A DNA stretch of 64,000 bases from Photobacterium frigidiphilum. Lineage in GTDB: Bacteria > Pseudomonadota > Gammaproteobacteria > Enterobacterales > Vibrionaceae. The stretch's first letter is position 1; the number at the start of each line of letters is the position of its first letter. This document shows positions 35,857 through 44,293 of this stretch, piece after piece. The position numbers and the translations under genes are program-made. The notes under the pieces were generated by a model. It was not told where the DNA came from. It ran no database searches and worked only from the letters and a program-made list of their open reading frames with translations. The DNA lies in the NCBI RefSeq assembly GCF_003025615.1, contig NZ_PYMJ01000010.1, positions 119,399 through 183,398 on the forward strand, written 5' to 3'.

Positions 35857-36786
35857 TTGCGTATATAAACACGCTTCGCCTTCTGGACGAGTTTTAAAGC
35901 GTCGATGTAACCACATGTACTGTTCAGGTGCCTGCATAATTGAGTTTTCTACAATCTTATTAATGAAAGCTGCACCTTCTTCAGGATTTTTATGAGGGAA
36001 ACCTTCAACTGGCGGGTACATGGTTAACGTGTACTTACCAGAAGCGCTGTCTCGTACCATAGTAAAAGGTACAACAGCACAATCTGTCGCATCCACTAAT
36101 AAACTCGTACCAGTTGTTGTACATGCGTTATCAACGGCAAATAAAGGGGCAAACGTTGAACGACGGCGTCCGTAATCATGATCAGGTGCATACCAAACAC
36201 GCTCACCACGGCGAAGAGCACGCAACATGCCTTTCACGTCTTTTCGATCAATCAACGTACGGTTTGAACGTGCTCGACCTCGGTACTGGAAAAAGTCATA
36301 ACAAGGGTTGCCGTTTGGGCGGTAAACACCCGTGCCCGACATTTTAATACCAAATGCACGTGCGCCTAACTCAAGGTTCATAGAGTGTACTGCAACGAGT
36401 AATGCCCCTTTGCCTTCAGCTTCCAGCTTTTTCATGTGCTCTAGGCCTTTGATATCAACGTGACGGTTAACACGTACATCAGGCCAAAACCAAGCCATTC
36501 CTGATTCGAACAGCGCGAGACCAGTATTGTCTATATTTTTCTTAATCATCACTTCGCGTTCGTCTTTCGACATGTTCGGGAAGCAAAGCTCTAAATTACG
36601 ATTAATGATTTTACGGCGTTTTTTCATAAAACGCATTGCTAAGCGCCCTACTCCCTGCCCCATTCGATATTGAATAAAATAAGGTAACCAACTAATTAAA
36701 TACATTAGCCCAACAAAGAATAGTGTTAGCCAATAACGTGGATGTAAAAGCGCTTTAGTAAATGTGGGAGGCGTAAAGTTACTCAT
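35854..36786 (-). CDS. lpxL: Lipid A late acyltransferase (lauroyl type)
   Basis: An inner-membrane enzyme that adds a secondary acyl chain to Kdo2-lipid IVA. The 310-residue protein has an N-terminal membrane anchor (WLTLFFVGLMYLISWLPYF) and the HX4E catalytic motif HSMNLE. Other family blocks are the NLELCFPNMSKDER segment, GVYRPNGNPCYDF, RSNRTLIDRKDVKGMLRAL and YAPDHDYG. It is closest to LpxL/LpxP rather than LpxM, though the acyl chain cannot be read from sequence. It is a single gene. Confidence 0.93.
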   Translation of the reverse strand: MSNFTPPTFTKALLHPRYWLTLFFVGLMYLISWLPYFIQYRMGQGVGRLAMRFMKKRRKIINRNLELCFPNMSKDEREVMIKKNIDNTGLALFESGMAWFWPDVRVNRHVDIKGLEHMKKLEAEGKGALLVAVHSMNLELGARAFGIKMSGTGVYRPNGNPCYDFFQYRGRARSNRTLIDRKDVKGMLRALRRGERVWYAPDHDYGRRRSTFAPLFAVDNACTTTGTSLLVDATDCAVVPFTMVRDSASGKYTLTMYPPVEGFPHKNPEEGAAFINKIVENSIMQAPEQYMWLHRRFKTRPEGEACLYTQ

Positions 36787-37024
36787 AAATAAAAAAGTGA
36801 AACCTAGTTATATTTGTTATTTGGTATGCAACAGACATGCACCCAAGCTATTTTTTTTTGACGCTCAGCATTGTATTACCAATAGTTGCATTGTGAAAGA
36901 AATAGCCGACGTTTGTTGGTTGAAGTGGTATGAAGGCGTCATTTTGTGGCAATAAGAGCGCAATTTATGATAAAAATTGAGCAAATTACCCTTATTGATT
37001 TACAGGCTCTGATTTACAAGATCG

Positions 37025-37055
37025 AAAAAAACGAGCCATGAACAATCATGACTCG
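37025..37055 (-). terminator. Terminator of the nap operon
   Basis: CGAGCCATGA (37032-37041) pairs with TCATGACTCG (37046-37055) with one mismatch, followed on the minus strand by a T run (37025-37030). It lies 40 bases after the napC stop codon. Confidence 0.8.
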
Positions 37056-37097
37056 CTTCATTTCAATCTTGGTTTCCACTAAAACACGATTTTTATT

Positions 37098-37679
37098 TTA
37101 AAAGCCTTCAACCCCTTTCATTTCAGGTAAGTGATGTGCAATACCTTTATGGCAGTCTATACACGTTTTACTGCCATCGGCGAGCGCCGTTGAATGCTGC
37201 TTTGAAGCACGTGTTGATTGACGAGTGAAATCCATATAGACGAATTCATGGCAATTGCGGCACTCTAATGAATCATTTTTTTTCATCCGAGCCCATTCCC
37301 GTTCAGCCATTTCACGCCGCCGAGCTTCAAATTTTTCAGGGGTCGATATTGCCCCAGTAAGCCAAGCAAACACTTCTTTAGAAGCTTGCATCTTACGCGC
37401 CATTTTATCGGTCCAATCATGCGGTACATGACAATTAGAACAAATAGCACGTACACCGGTACGATTCGTAAAGTGAATAGTACTTTGTATTTCTTGGTAC
37501 ACATCATTCTGGTGACAACTGGCACAGAATTTTTCAGTATTGGTTAATTCCATTCCCGTATTAAATGCGCCCCAGAAAATGATCCCTGCAATAAATCCGC
37601 CTAATGTTAAAAAACCAAGGCTAAAATATTTAGGGGGTTGCCTAATAACGCTCCACCACTTTTTAATCCAAATCCACAT
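37098..37679 (-). CDS. napC: Tetraheme cytochrome c quinol dehydrogenase NapC
   Basis: A membrane-anchored cytochrome that takes electrons from menaquinol or ubiquinol and passes them to NapAB in the periplasm. The 193 residues contain an N-terminal membrane helix (FLTLGGFIAGIIFWGAF) and exactly four CXXCH heme sites: CASCH, CSNCH, CRNCH and CIDCH. This matches the NapC/NirT family. A GGGAG ribosome-binding site precedes the ATG. It is the last gene of the napEABC operon, 13 bases after napB. Confidence 0.96.
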   Translation of the reverse strand: MWIWIKKWWSVIRQPPKYFSLGFLTLGGFIAGIIFWGAFNTGMELTNTEKFCASCHQNDVYQEIQSTIHFTNRTGVRAICSNCHVPHDWTDKMARKMQASKEVFAWLTGAISTPEKFEARRREMAEREWARMKKNDSLECRNCHEFVYMDFTRQSTRASKQHSTALADGSKTCIDCHKGIAHHLPEMKGVEGF

Positions 37680-37692
37680 ACTGGTTTCTCCC

Positions 37693-38154
37693 TCACGGCT
37701 CTTGACCTATTAACGAGTCAAGATCGGTAAAATCAGTATCCACCAGCAATTTGGCATCTGATTGCGTTACATGGCATTGTTGGCAAAAGTAACGCCTAGG
37801 TGAAAGCTCTGCCAAGAAATTACCATCACGATCCATGTAATGGGTCACACTGATCATGGTTGCTTGCGTATCTGCCACGCGGCTTCTTGCGTGACAAGAC
37901 ATACATTTATTCGCCTTTACATCGACTTGATAGTTATCGATTTTATGAGGAATAAGTGGAGGCTGCATAGGGTAGCTACGCGCAGGTATTATGTCTGTAT
38001 TGAGTGTCTTACTCATGGGTGGCGGAGTTGGTTCTTGATTAAGCGGTACTTTTCTGAGCGTCGCTAAATCAGAATCAACGGTAGCGGCCACGCTTACCGT
38101 TATGCCCACAATTGCTACCGCCGAGAATAAAATCGCCAACATTAATCGTTTCAT
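37693..38154 (-). CDS. napB: Periplasmic nitrate reductase small subunit NapB (diheme cytochrome)
   Basis: The periplasmic electron-transfer subunit of nitrate reductase. The 153-residue protein has a signal peptide (LMLAILFSAVAIVGITVSVAA) and two CXXCH sites (CMSCH and CQQCH), plus distal His residues typical of NapB. The start at 38154 is preferred over an ATG at 38160, because the AAGGGGG site is almost adjacent to the first ATG but 7-8 bases from the second. It follows napA after 12 bases and precedes napC. Confidence 0.95.
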   Translation of the reverse strand: MKRLMLAILFSAVAIVGITVSVAATVDSDLATLRKVPLNQEPTPPPMSKTLNTDIIPARSYPMQPPLIPHKIDNYQVDVKANKCMSCHARSRVADTQATMISVTHYMDRDGNFLAELSPRRYFCQQCHVTQSDAKLLVDTDFTDLDSLIGQEP

Positions 38155-38166
38155 TGTCATTCCCCC

Positions 38167-40659
38167 TTATGCCTTCACAATCTTGACTGCACATTTCTTG
38201 AAGTCAGTTTGCTTAGACAGTGGATCGGTTGCATCCAGTGTCACCTTGTTGATGAGTTGGCTAGCATCAAACCATGGAACAAACACCAAACCTATTGGCG
38301 GCTTATTTCTACCTCGCGTTTCTACCCGTGTAATAATCTCACCACGGCGAGAGACCACCTTTACTGCATCACCACGGCGTAATCCTCGCGATGTTGCATC
38401 GTCAGGGTGCATAAAGACTTGCGCATCTGGGTAGGCTTTAAACAATTCAGGCACACGTTGTGTCATAGAACCTGAATGCCAATGCTCAATAACACGGCCC
38501 GTACTTAGCCACATGTCATATTCTTCATCGGGGCTTTCTGCGGGCGGCTCATACGGTAATGCGAAGATGATCGCCTTACCGTCTGGTTTACCATAAAACT
38601 CAAAAACAGCCCCTTCTTTTACATAAGGATCTGACCCTTCGCGATAGCGCCACAACGTTTCTTTTCCATCAACAACCGGCCAACGTAGACCGCGTGTTTC
38701 GTGATACATATCGAAGGGTGCTAAATCATGTCCGTGCCCACGACCAAACTCGGCATATTCTTCAAATAAACCTTTTTGAACATAGAAACCATAATAGTTA
38801 GCTTCATCGTTCAACTTTCCTTCAGCAAGATCGCTAAGCGGGTATTTGTTCACTTTACCGTTAACATACAGAACATCGAATAACGTTTTACCTTTGTAAT
38901 CTGGATTGGCATCTAGTAATTCTTTGGGCCAAACTTCATCGGTTGTAAAGCGCTTTGAAAACTCCATCAACTGCCAAAGATCTGATTCTGATTCTCCTGG
39001 TGCTTCAACCATTTGGTGCCAAAGTTGAGTTCTGCGTTCAGCATTACCATATCCACCTTCTTTTTCTACCCACATTGCTGTCGGTAAAATTAAATCAGCA
39101 GCTTGTGATGTGACGGTTGGATAGGCTTCAGAAACCACAATGAAATTGTCTGGATTACGGTAGCCCGGTAAGGTTTCTTCGTTTATGTTTGCTCCTGCTT
39201 GCAAGTTATTATTCACTTGGATCCAATACGCATTGATCTTACCGTCTTTTAGCATCCGAGATTGCAATACCGCGTGTGCCCCTACTTTGCTTGGTATTGT
39301 GCCATCAGGTAGTTTCCAGATTTTTTCTGCCGTTTTACGATGTTCGGGATTAGCGACCACGAGATCAGCAGGTAATCGATGGGCAAAAGTACCCACCTCT
39401 CGTGCTGTACCACACGCAGAAGGCTGACCTGTTAGAGAAAATGGGCTGTTACCTGGAGTGGATATTTTCCCTGTTAACAAGTGAATGTTATAAACCAAAT
39501 TATTACACCATACGCCACGCGTATGTTGGTTGAACCCCATGGTCCAGAACGAGGTAACTTTGATCTCTGGGTTAGCATAAAGCTCGGCAAGTTCAATCAG
39601 TTTATCTGGTTTAACACCAGACATTTCACTGGCTTTTTCAACCGTATATTCCGACACAAACGCTTTGAATTCTTCAAATGTCATTGGTGTCGAGTCACCA
39701 CTATCTGGGTTCTTAGCCGCTTGCTGTAGTGGGTTTTCAGGTCGAAGCCCATAACCAATGTCGGTAGCTCCGCGCCGGAAGTTAACATGCTTTGAAGTAA
39801 AGTCTTTGTTGACCTTGTCGTTGGTAATAATGTAGTTGGCAATGTAATTAAGAATGGCTAAATCAGATTGGGGAGTGAAGATAATAGGAAGATCAGCCAA
39901 CTCAAAACTACGATGTTCGAACGTGGATAACACAGATACCTTCACATCAGGTACAGACAATCGACGATCTGTTATACGTGTCCACAAAATGGGGTGCATT
40001 TCTGCCATGTTTGAGCCCCATAAAACAAACGCATCGGCTGCTTCTATATCATCATAGCAACCCATTGGTTCATCAATACCAAAGGTACGAATAAAGCCAA
40101 CAACCGCTGACGCCATACAGTGCCGAGCATTCGGTTCAAGGTTATTTGAACGAAAGCCTGCTTTCATTAACTTAGAAGCCGCGTAGCCTTCATAAATCGT
40201 CCACTGACCAGAACCAAACATGCCTATCGCTTCTGGTCCTTTTTCTTTTAATGTTTTCTTCCATTTTTCAGCCATGATATCAAATGCTTGATCCCAGCTG
40301 ATTGGGGAAAACTCACCGTTTTTATCATACTTACCATCAGTCATTCTTAACAGTGGCTGAGTCAGGCGGTCTTGCCCATACATGATTTTTGATAAAAAAT
40401 AGCCTTTCACGCAATTCAATCCACGATTAACAGGTGATTTAATGTCGCCATGTGTGGCAACCACTTTACCTTCTTTCGTGCCCACGTTAACCGAACAACC
40501 TGTTCCACAAAAACGACAAGGTGCTTTCTCCCATGTTATCTTAGTCAGTGAAGCATCAGTCACAACATTGCTCGCACTTATTGGTATTGAGATACCTGCT
40601 GCAGCAGCTGCCGAAGCAACAGCCTGTGCTTTAATAAACTTCCGTCGAGAAACTTTCAT
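38167..40659 (-). CDS. napA: Periplasmic nitrate reductase catalytic subunit NapA
   Basis: Reduces nitrate to nitrite in the periplasm, using bis-MGD molybdenum cofactor and a 4Fe-4S cluster. The 830-residue protein starts with a twin-arginine signal ([19 protein letters not shown]). The cluster motif is CRFCGTGC followed by a distal Cys in GLNCVKGYF. The Mo ligand Cys lies in [10 protein letters not shown]. The ribosome-binding site is GGAGAGG. NapA normally needs the chaperone NapD, which binds this Tat signal; no napD is encoded between napE and napA here. Cofactor assembly depends on MoeA/MoeB, also in the window. Confidence 0.97.
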   Translation of the reverse strand: MKVSRRKFIKAQAVASAAAAAGISIPISASNVVTDASLTKITWEKAPCRFCGTGCSVNVGTKEGKVVATHGDIKSPVNRGLNCVKGYFLSKIMYGQDRLTQPLLRMTDGKYDKNGEFSPISWDQAFDIMAEKWKKTLKEKGPEAIGMFGSGQWTIYEGYAASKLMKAGFRSNNLEPNARHCMASAVVGFIRTFGIDEPMGCYDDIEAADAFVLWGSNMAEMHPILWTRITDRRLSVPDVKVSVLSTFEHRSFELADLPIIFTPQSDLAILNYIANYIITNDKVNKDFTSKHVNFRRGATDIGYGLRPENPLQQAAKNPDSGDSTPMTFEEFKAFVSEYTVEKASEMSGVKPDKLIELAELYANPEIKVTSFWTMGFNQHTRGVWCNNLVYNIHLLTGKISTPGNSPFSLTGQPSACGTAREVGTFAHRLPADLVVANPEHRKTAEKIWKLPDGTIPSKVGAHAVLQSRMLKDGKINAYWIQVNNNLQAGANINEETLPGYRNPDNFIVVSEAYPTVTSQAADLILPTAMWVEKEGGYGNAERRTQLWHQMVEAPGESESDLWQLMEFSKRFTTDEVWPKELLDANPDYKGKTLFDVLYVNGKVNKYPLSDLAEGKLNDEANYYGFYVQKGLFEEYAEFGRGHGHDLAPFDMYHETRGLRWPVVDGKETLWRYREGSDPYVKEGAVFEFYGKPDGKAIIFALPYEPPAESPDEEYDMWLSTGRVIEHWHSGSMTQRVPELFKAYPDAQVFMHPDDATSRGLRRGDAVKVVSRRGEIITRVETRGRNKPPIGLVFVPWFDASQLINKVTLDATDPLSKQTDFKKCAVKIVKA

Positions 40660-40730
40660 TATTACCTCTCCAGCGTTACTCGTTTCTTACTTCATTAATG
40701 GCATCTGTGTACAGGCTGTATTACAGCCCC

Positions 40731-40868
40731 TCACCCCGTCACAACTTGTAGGAACCACACAAAGAAGCCATAGCCACCAACAGCAGCAAAAGCCAAGATT
40801 GGAAATAAAATAACAGTGATAAAAATAAAGGCTTTAAGTTCGATGCGACGTTGGTTTTCATGTTCCAT
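40731..40868 (-). CDS. napE: Nap system membrane protein NapE
   Basis: A short gene of 45 codons. The product MEHENQRRIELKAFIFITV continues into a single membrane helix (ILFPILAFAAVGGYGFFVWF) and ends LQVVTG, the standard NapE plan. GGAG stands 7 bases before the ATG, and the gene is first in the nap operon, 71 bases upstream of napA. NapE is a membrane protein of unknown exact role. In related operons napD lies between napE and napA, but this spacer is far too short for it. Confidence 0.9.
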   Translation of the reverse strand: MEHENQRRIELKAFIFITVILFPILAFAAVGGYGFFVWFLQVVTG

Positions 40869-41066
40869 ACGTCTACTCCGTGTTCGTTGAGTTACTGTTA
40901 ACTCTAGTCATAGATGGGAATTTTGATAAGTAAGTGAAAAATATTCGCAACGACTGTCTATTTATCATTACTTAGGAAACAAATAGCTGAACAATCAATA
41001 CAATTTTCACGACATAAATTGAAATAATTGCCAATATAAGCAGAAGATAATTAATGTTATTATTGA

Positions 41067-41096
41067 TATACCCAAGTCACCTCAAGGTGCTCGTTT
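41067..41096. repeat. Truncated copy of the palindromic element
   Basis: TATACCCAAGTCACCTCAAG and the following GTGCTCGTTTTT match the end of the family at 63056, but no opposite arm follows. It lies just upstream of the winged-helix gene at 41145 and may sit in its promoter region. Confidence 0.7.
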
Positions 41097-41144
41097 TTGC
41101 TCTTAACGTTAAAGGCAAACATTCTAAAAGGACGTTAAATCCCC

Positions 41145-41438
41145 ATGACAATCAGCAAAACAAAATCAAGTTATTATCGTCGCCTGTACGTTGCACACTT
41201 AATTGAGACAGGTATAGCAAGTGTACCAGCACTTATTGAATACACTGGTATGCCGCGTCGTACAGCGCAAGATACGATAAAAAGCCTTGCTGAATTAGAC
41301 ATCGAATGTGTCTTTCAGCAAACAAAAGGCGAACGTAACCACAGTGGTCACTACACAATTACCAACTGGGGTGCCATTAACAAACACTGGATTAAAGAAA
41401 ACTTAACTGATATCAAATCAGCGTTAGATTATCCATAA
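41145..41438 (+). CDS. Small winged helix-turn-helix protein
   Basis: A 97-residue DNA-binding protein of the HTH_43 type. The winged helix spans most of the sequence: SYYRRLYVAHLIETGIASVP, then EYTGMPRRTAQDTIKSLAEL (recognition helix) and a C-terminal GHYTITNWGAINKHWI wing. No effector domain is present. It is divergent from the nap operon, so control of nap genes is conceivable but not shown. The family is widespread in vibrios with no known targets. Confidence 0.82.
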   Translation: MTISKTKSSYYRRLYVAHLIETGIASVPALIEYTGMPRRTAQDTIKSLAELDIECVFQQTKGERNHSGHYTITNWGAINKHWIKENLTDIKSALDYP

Positions 41439-41538
41439 AGCATGCTCATTCATCATTTGTCTTTACGCCTTTACATCACCTCGGCATAATTACGCGCAAT
41501 AATCCTCATCGATTTATCTTCGACAAACGGAATGACTC

Positions 41539-42621
41539 TTGGAATTACTATCAATTGATTTTCTTGGCCAGCCTTTACGTATTGAAGGCTCTATGGCTGG
41601 TTGGCAACAGCTGTTTTGGAATAACACCTTAGTTTCACAACTTAATGCACATGCCGACCATAACGATAAGCACCTGCATGAATTTGAACTGACTAATGGC
41701 GATAACGTCATTAAATGCAGTGTAGAAGTAAATCTTAGCTGGCAACCTTTTTTCGTTGAATACAAAGCCACTGCCAATGATCAGCTCGTTGCTAACGGCT
41801 CGCGTAATGAAAAAGACATTGAACAACAAACACCGCAAGTTACCCCTAAAGCAGAGCGCCGCTTTAGCTTAATTGGTCTTGCATCGTTAGGAATGAAAGC
41901 ACTGAAAAGTGCAAAATTGATTAAAGTCGTATTAGCATCGGCCAGCCTTGCCGCTTATTCATGGTTATTTTCAATTCAGTTCGCCTTAGCATTACTGGCT
42001 TGCTTAGTATTTCACGAGTACGGCCATATCCGTGCGATGAAGTACTTTGGTATGAAAACGAAAGGCATTTACTTAATCCCATTTTTGGGTGGTTTAGCAT
42101 TAAGTGATGAAAAAATTAACACGCGTTGGCAAGACGTTGTTATCTCGATTATGGGGCCACTGTTTGGCTTAATCATGTCAATTGCCTGCGTAATTGCCTA
42201 TTGGGTAACTGGCAACATGTTCTTTGCTGGGCTTGCTGTTTTCAATGCCCTATTAAACTTGTTCAACCTGTTACCGATCCTGCCTTTAGATGGTGGGCAT
42301 GTACTTAAAAGCATCAGCTTCTCGATGAACAGTAAAGTGGGTATCGCGTTATGCCTATCTGCTGCGATTGGGGGGGTGGTATTAAGCTATACATTGGGCT
42401 TAACGTTATTCGGTTTCTTATTGATTATGGGCTGTGTTGAAATTCTATTTGAATGGAAACACCGTCATCAGAGTCATTTATTGCCATTAGATCGTTATGG
42501 CCAAATCTTCTCGTTCGCTTGGTATGTCGGCTTAGTAAGTTCACTAATCGGTATTATATGGTACTTTGCGAGCACAGGTGATGAGCTACTACGATTACCA
42601 ATGCAGATTCTAGGAACTTAA
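41539..42621 (+). CDS. Site-2 protease-like membrane metalloprotease (M50)
   Basis: A 360-residue protein with an N-terminal soluble domain (residues about 1-105) and a membrane protease domain. The zinc motif is HEYGH inside VFHEYGHIRAMKYFGM, and the third ligand motif is LLPILPLDGGHVLK (NxxPxxxLDGG type). About six membrane helices are visible. It starts with an unusual TTG at 41539; a GGA site lies 8 bases upstream and no ATG in frame is nearby. The substrate is not known; the N-terminal domain differs from RseP, which carries PDZ domains. Confidence 0.87.
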   Translation: MELLSIDFLGQPLRIEGSMAGWQQLFWNNTLVSQLNAHADHNDKHLHEFELTNGDNVIKCSVEVNLSWQPFFVEYKATANDQLVANGSRNEKDIEQQTPQVTPKAERRFSLIGLASLGMKALKSAKLIKVVLASASLAAYSWLFSIQFALALLACLVFHEYGHIRAMKYFGMKTKGIYLIPFLGGLALSDEKINTRWQDVVISIMGPLFGLIMSIACVIAYWVTGNMFFAGLAVFNALLNLFNLLPILPLDGGHVLKSISFSMNSKVGIALCLSAAIGGVVLSYTLGLTLFGFLLIMGCVEILFEWKHRHQSHLLPLDRYGQIFSFAWYVGLVSSLIGIIWYFASTGDELLRLPMQILGT

Positions 42622-42689
42622 GCCTTAAAACTGGATTCAAACAATACTTAGGGCGTAGCGATAAAATAAAAGCGCTTCAATATTTCTAA

Positions 42690-42725
42690 AAAAAGAGCGG
42701 TGCTTGTATAAGCCCCGCTCTTTTT
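42690..42725. terminator. Bidirectional terminator between the M50 protease gene and yajD
   Basis: AAAAAGAGCGG (42690-42700) pairs with CCGCTCTTTTT (42715-42725), with a further inner GCTT/AAGC stem. It lies between two convergent genes. Confidence 0.9.
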
Positions 42726-42780
42726 GCCTTTACTTTACCGTTAATATCGAGTGTCTAATCGCTCGATATTACGTCTTAAT

Positions 42781-43134
42781 TTATTTTTTCTTGTTCATCA
42801 TTGCTTTTAAATCAGCAAATGGATTAAACGTCGCAGCTTGGTGATCATCTTCACCCGCTACAATAACACTGCCACTTTGTTGATCGTGTTCAGTGTATTT
42901 TTCATGTTCATGATCGTGACAGAAAAGACACAATAATTCCCAGTTACTACCATCTTGAGGATTATTAGTATGATCATGATCCATGTGGTGAACCGTTAAT
43001 TCACGCAAGTTAGAATAAACAAATTCACGAGAACAACGTCCACAGACCCAAGGGTAAATTTTCAGTGCTTTTTCTCGGTAACCTTGCTCTTTACGAGCAT
43101 AGCTGGCACTTGTGCCATAATGATCAGACGACAT
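42781..43134 (-). CDS. yajD: YajD-type HNH nuclease family protein
   Basis: A 117-residue cytoplasmic HNH-fold protein. Zinc-binding CGRC and CLFC pairs and the HNH core (LTVHHMDHDHTNNP, then NWELLCLFCHDHEHEKY) match E. coli YajD. The charged C-terminal tail (NPFADLKAMMNKKK) is also typical. The nuclease activity of YajD is a family inference. It is a single gene, convergent with the M50 protease gene. Confidence 0.9.
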   Translation of the reverse strand: MSSDHYGTSASYARKEQGYREKALKIYPWVCGRCSREFVYSNLRELTVHHMDHDHTNNPQDGSNWELLCLFCHDHEHEKYTEHDQQSGSVIVAGEDDHQAATFNPFADLKAMMNKKK

Positions 43135-43621
43135 ATCTCAACCTGTTATTTCTTTAATCAGCTCTATTTAGCATAAATTTAAATCACTGTTTTTAGCAAT
43201 ACTCATCAAAAACAGCACCTGAAATGCATTCATACTAACCAGTAATATACCTATTGAAACACTGACACGGGTAGTAGTGCAATACAGAAGTCACAAGGAT
43301 ATAGAGATAGTCACAGACACAAGTAAAAATAAGGGGCTAATTGATGAAAAAAGAGCCCTGTTTTTGATCTACAAATGGATAAGCTCGACATATATATCAT
43401 GGTTTTTTATTGGGTTTAGAAGTATAACAAAATCAACATCAAGCTATGACAAAGTTATGTCAATCTCATGATTGGTTGTAAAATAGACTAAGACACCGAT
43501 TCTTATTAGTTTTGGGACAAAAATTGCTGTTCGATTAGATGTAATGCAATGCTGTTATGGTAGTATTTATCCCAAATTGTTCATAGTGAATCGATTTTTC
43601 ACTGTTAAGAGTAAACGAATT
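43135..43621. other. Intergenic region upstream of the DUF2760/Hsp70 cluster
   Basis: About 490 AT-rich bases holding the yajD and DUF2760 promoters. One 64-codon open frame (43277-43471, GTG start) has a poor ribosome-binding site and no recognisable domain, and is not called. I see no heat-shock promoter that is clearly better than background. Confidence 0.45.
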
Positions 43622-44293
43622 ATGGCTTTTGATTTTTCTAGTATGACTGTTGATTTGTCAACGATGCCAACCACGATTGACTTAGGTCATGCTTGGTTAG
43701 GCGGTTTAGTTTTGGTTTTATTGGTACTGTATATTGCTAAAAAAGGCAAGCCAGTAGAAGTAGAAAAGATTGTTGAAAAGCAAGTCGAAGTAGAGAAAAT
43801 CGTAGAGGTTGAAAAACCTGTCGAAAAGATTGTTGAGAAGATCGTCGAAATCCCAGTAGAAAAAATCGTTGAAGTTGAAAAGATTGTTGAAGTTGAACCA
43901 AAACTAAAAACATCGGCACCTGATGCTGCACTTCAGCTGCTTTCACTGCTTCAACAAGAAGCTCGCTTTATTGACTTTATGCAAGAAGACCTAAAAGGCT
44001 TCGCCGATGCAGAAATCGGGGCTGCTGCCCGTGTTATTCACGAAGGCGGTCATAAAGTACTAAATGAATACTTTACCTTTGCCCCAATCCGTTCAGAAGA
44101 CGAAGAGAGCCGTATCTCATTACCTGCTGGCTTTAATGCGTCAGAAGTACGTCTTACAGGTAACGTTGTTGGCGAAGCGCCATTCAATGGCACCCTAATC
44201 CACCGTGGTTGGAAAGTGACTGATGTTAAACTGCCTAAACTAGCAGAAGGTCACGATGTACGTATCGTAGCAGCCGCTGAGGTAGAATTATAA
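43622..44293 (+). CDS. DUF2760 protein with VEKIVE repeats
   Basis: A 223-residue protein, first of a cluster with two Hsp70 genes. After a hydrophobic segment (residues about 23-41, LGGLVLVLLVLYIAK) comes a highly repetitive region (residues about 44-92) made of VEKIVE and VEVEK units, probably a rigid coiled coil. The DUF2760 domain follows (residues about 100-223; LQLLSLLQQEARFIDFMQED, ARVIHEGGHKVL, GTLIHRGWKV). The topology suggests membrane anchoring with a spacer. The start MAFDFS at 43622 is chosen by homology. Its stop overlaps the next start (TAATG), which implies translational coupling. The function is unknown. Confidence 0.88.
   Translation: MAFDFSSMTVDLSTMPTTIDLGHAWLGGLVLVLLVLYIAKKGKPVEVEKIVEKQVEVEKIVEVEKPVEKIVEKIVEIPVEKIVEVEKIVEVEPKLKTSAPDAALQLLSLLQQEARFIDFMQEDLKGFADAEIGAAARVIHEGGHKVLNEYFTFAPIRSEDEESRISLPAGFNASEVRLTGNVVGEAPFNGTLIHRGWKVTDVKLPKLAEGHDVRIVAAAEVEL

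Noticed and set aside
40869..41144. FNR box upstream of napE
   Set aside because: A TTGAT half-site exists at about 40933, but the second half does not match; without an alignment it is indistinguishable from chance.
43277..43471. 64-codon open frame before the DUF2760 gene
   Set aside because: GTG start with no clear ribosome-binding site, no recognisable domain and an AT-driven amino-acid mix.
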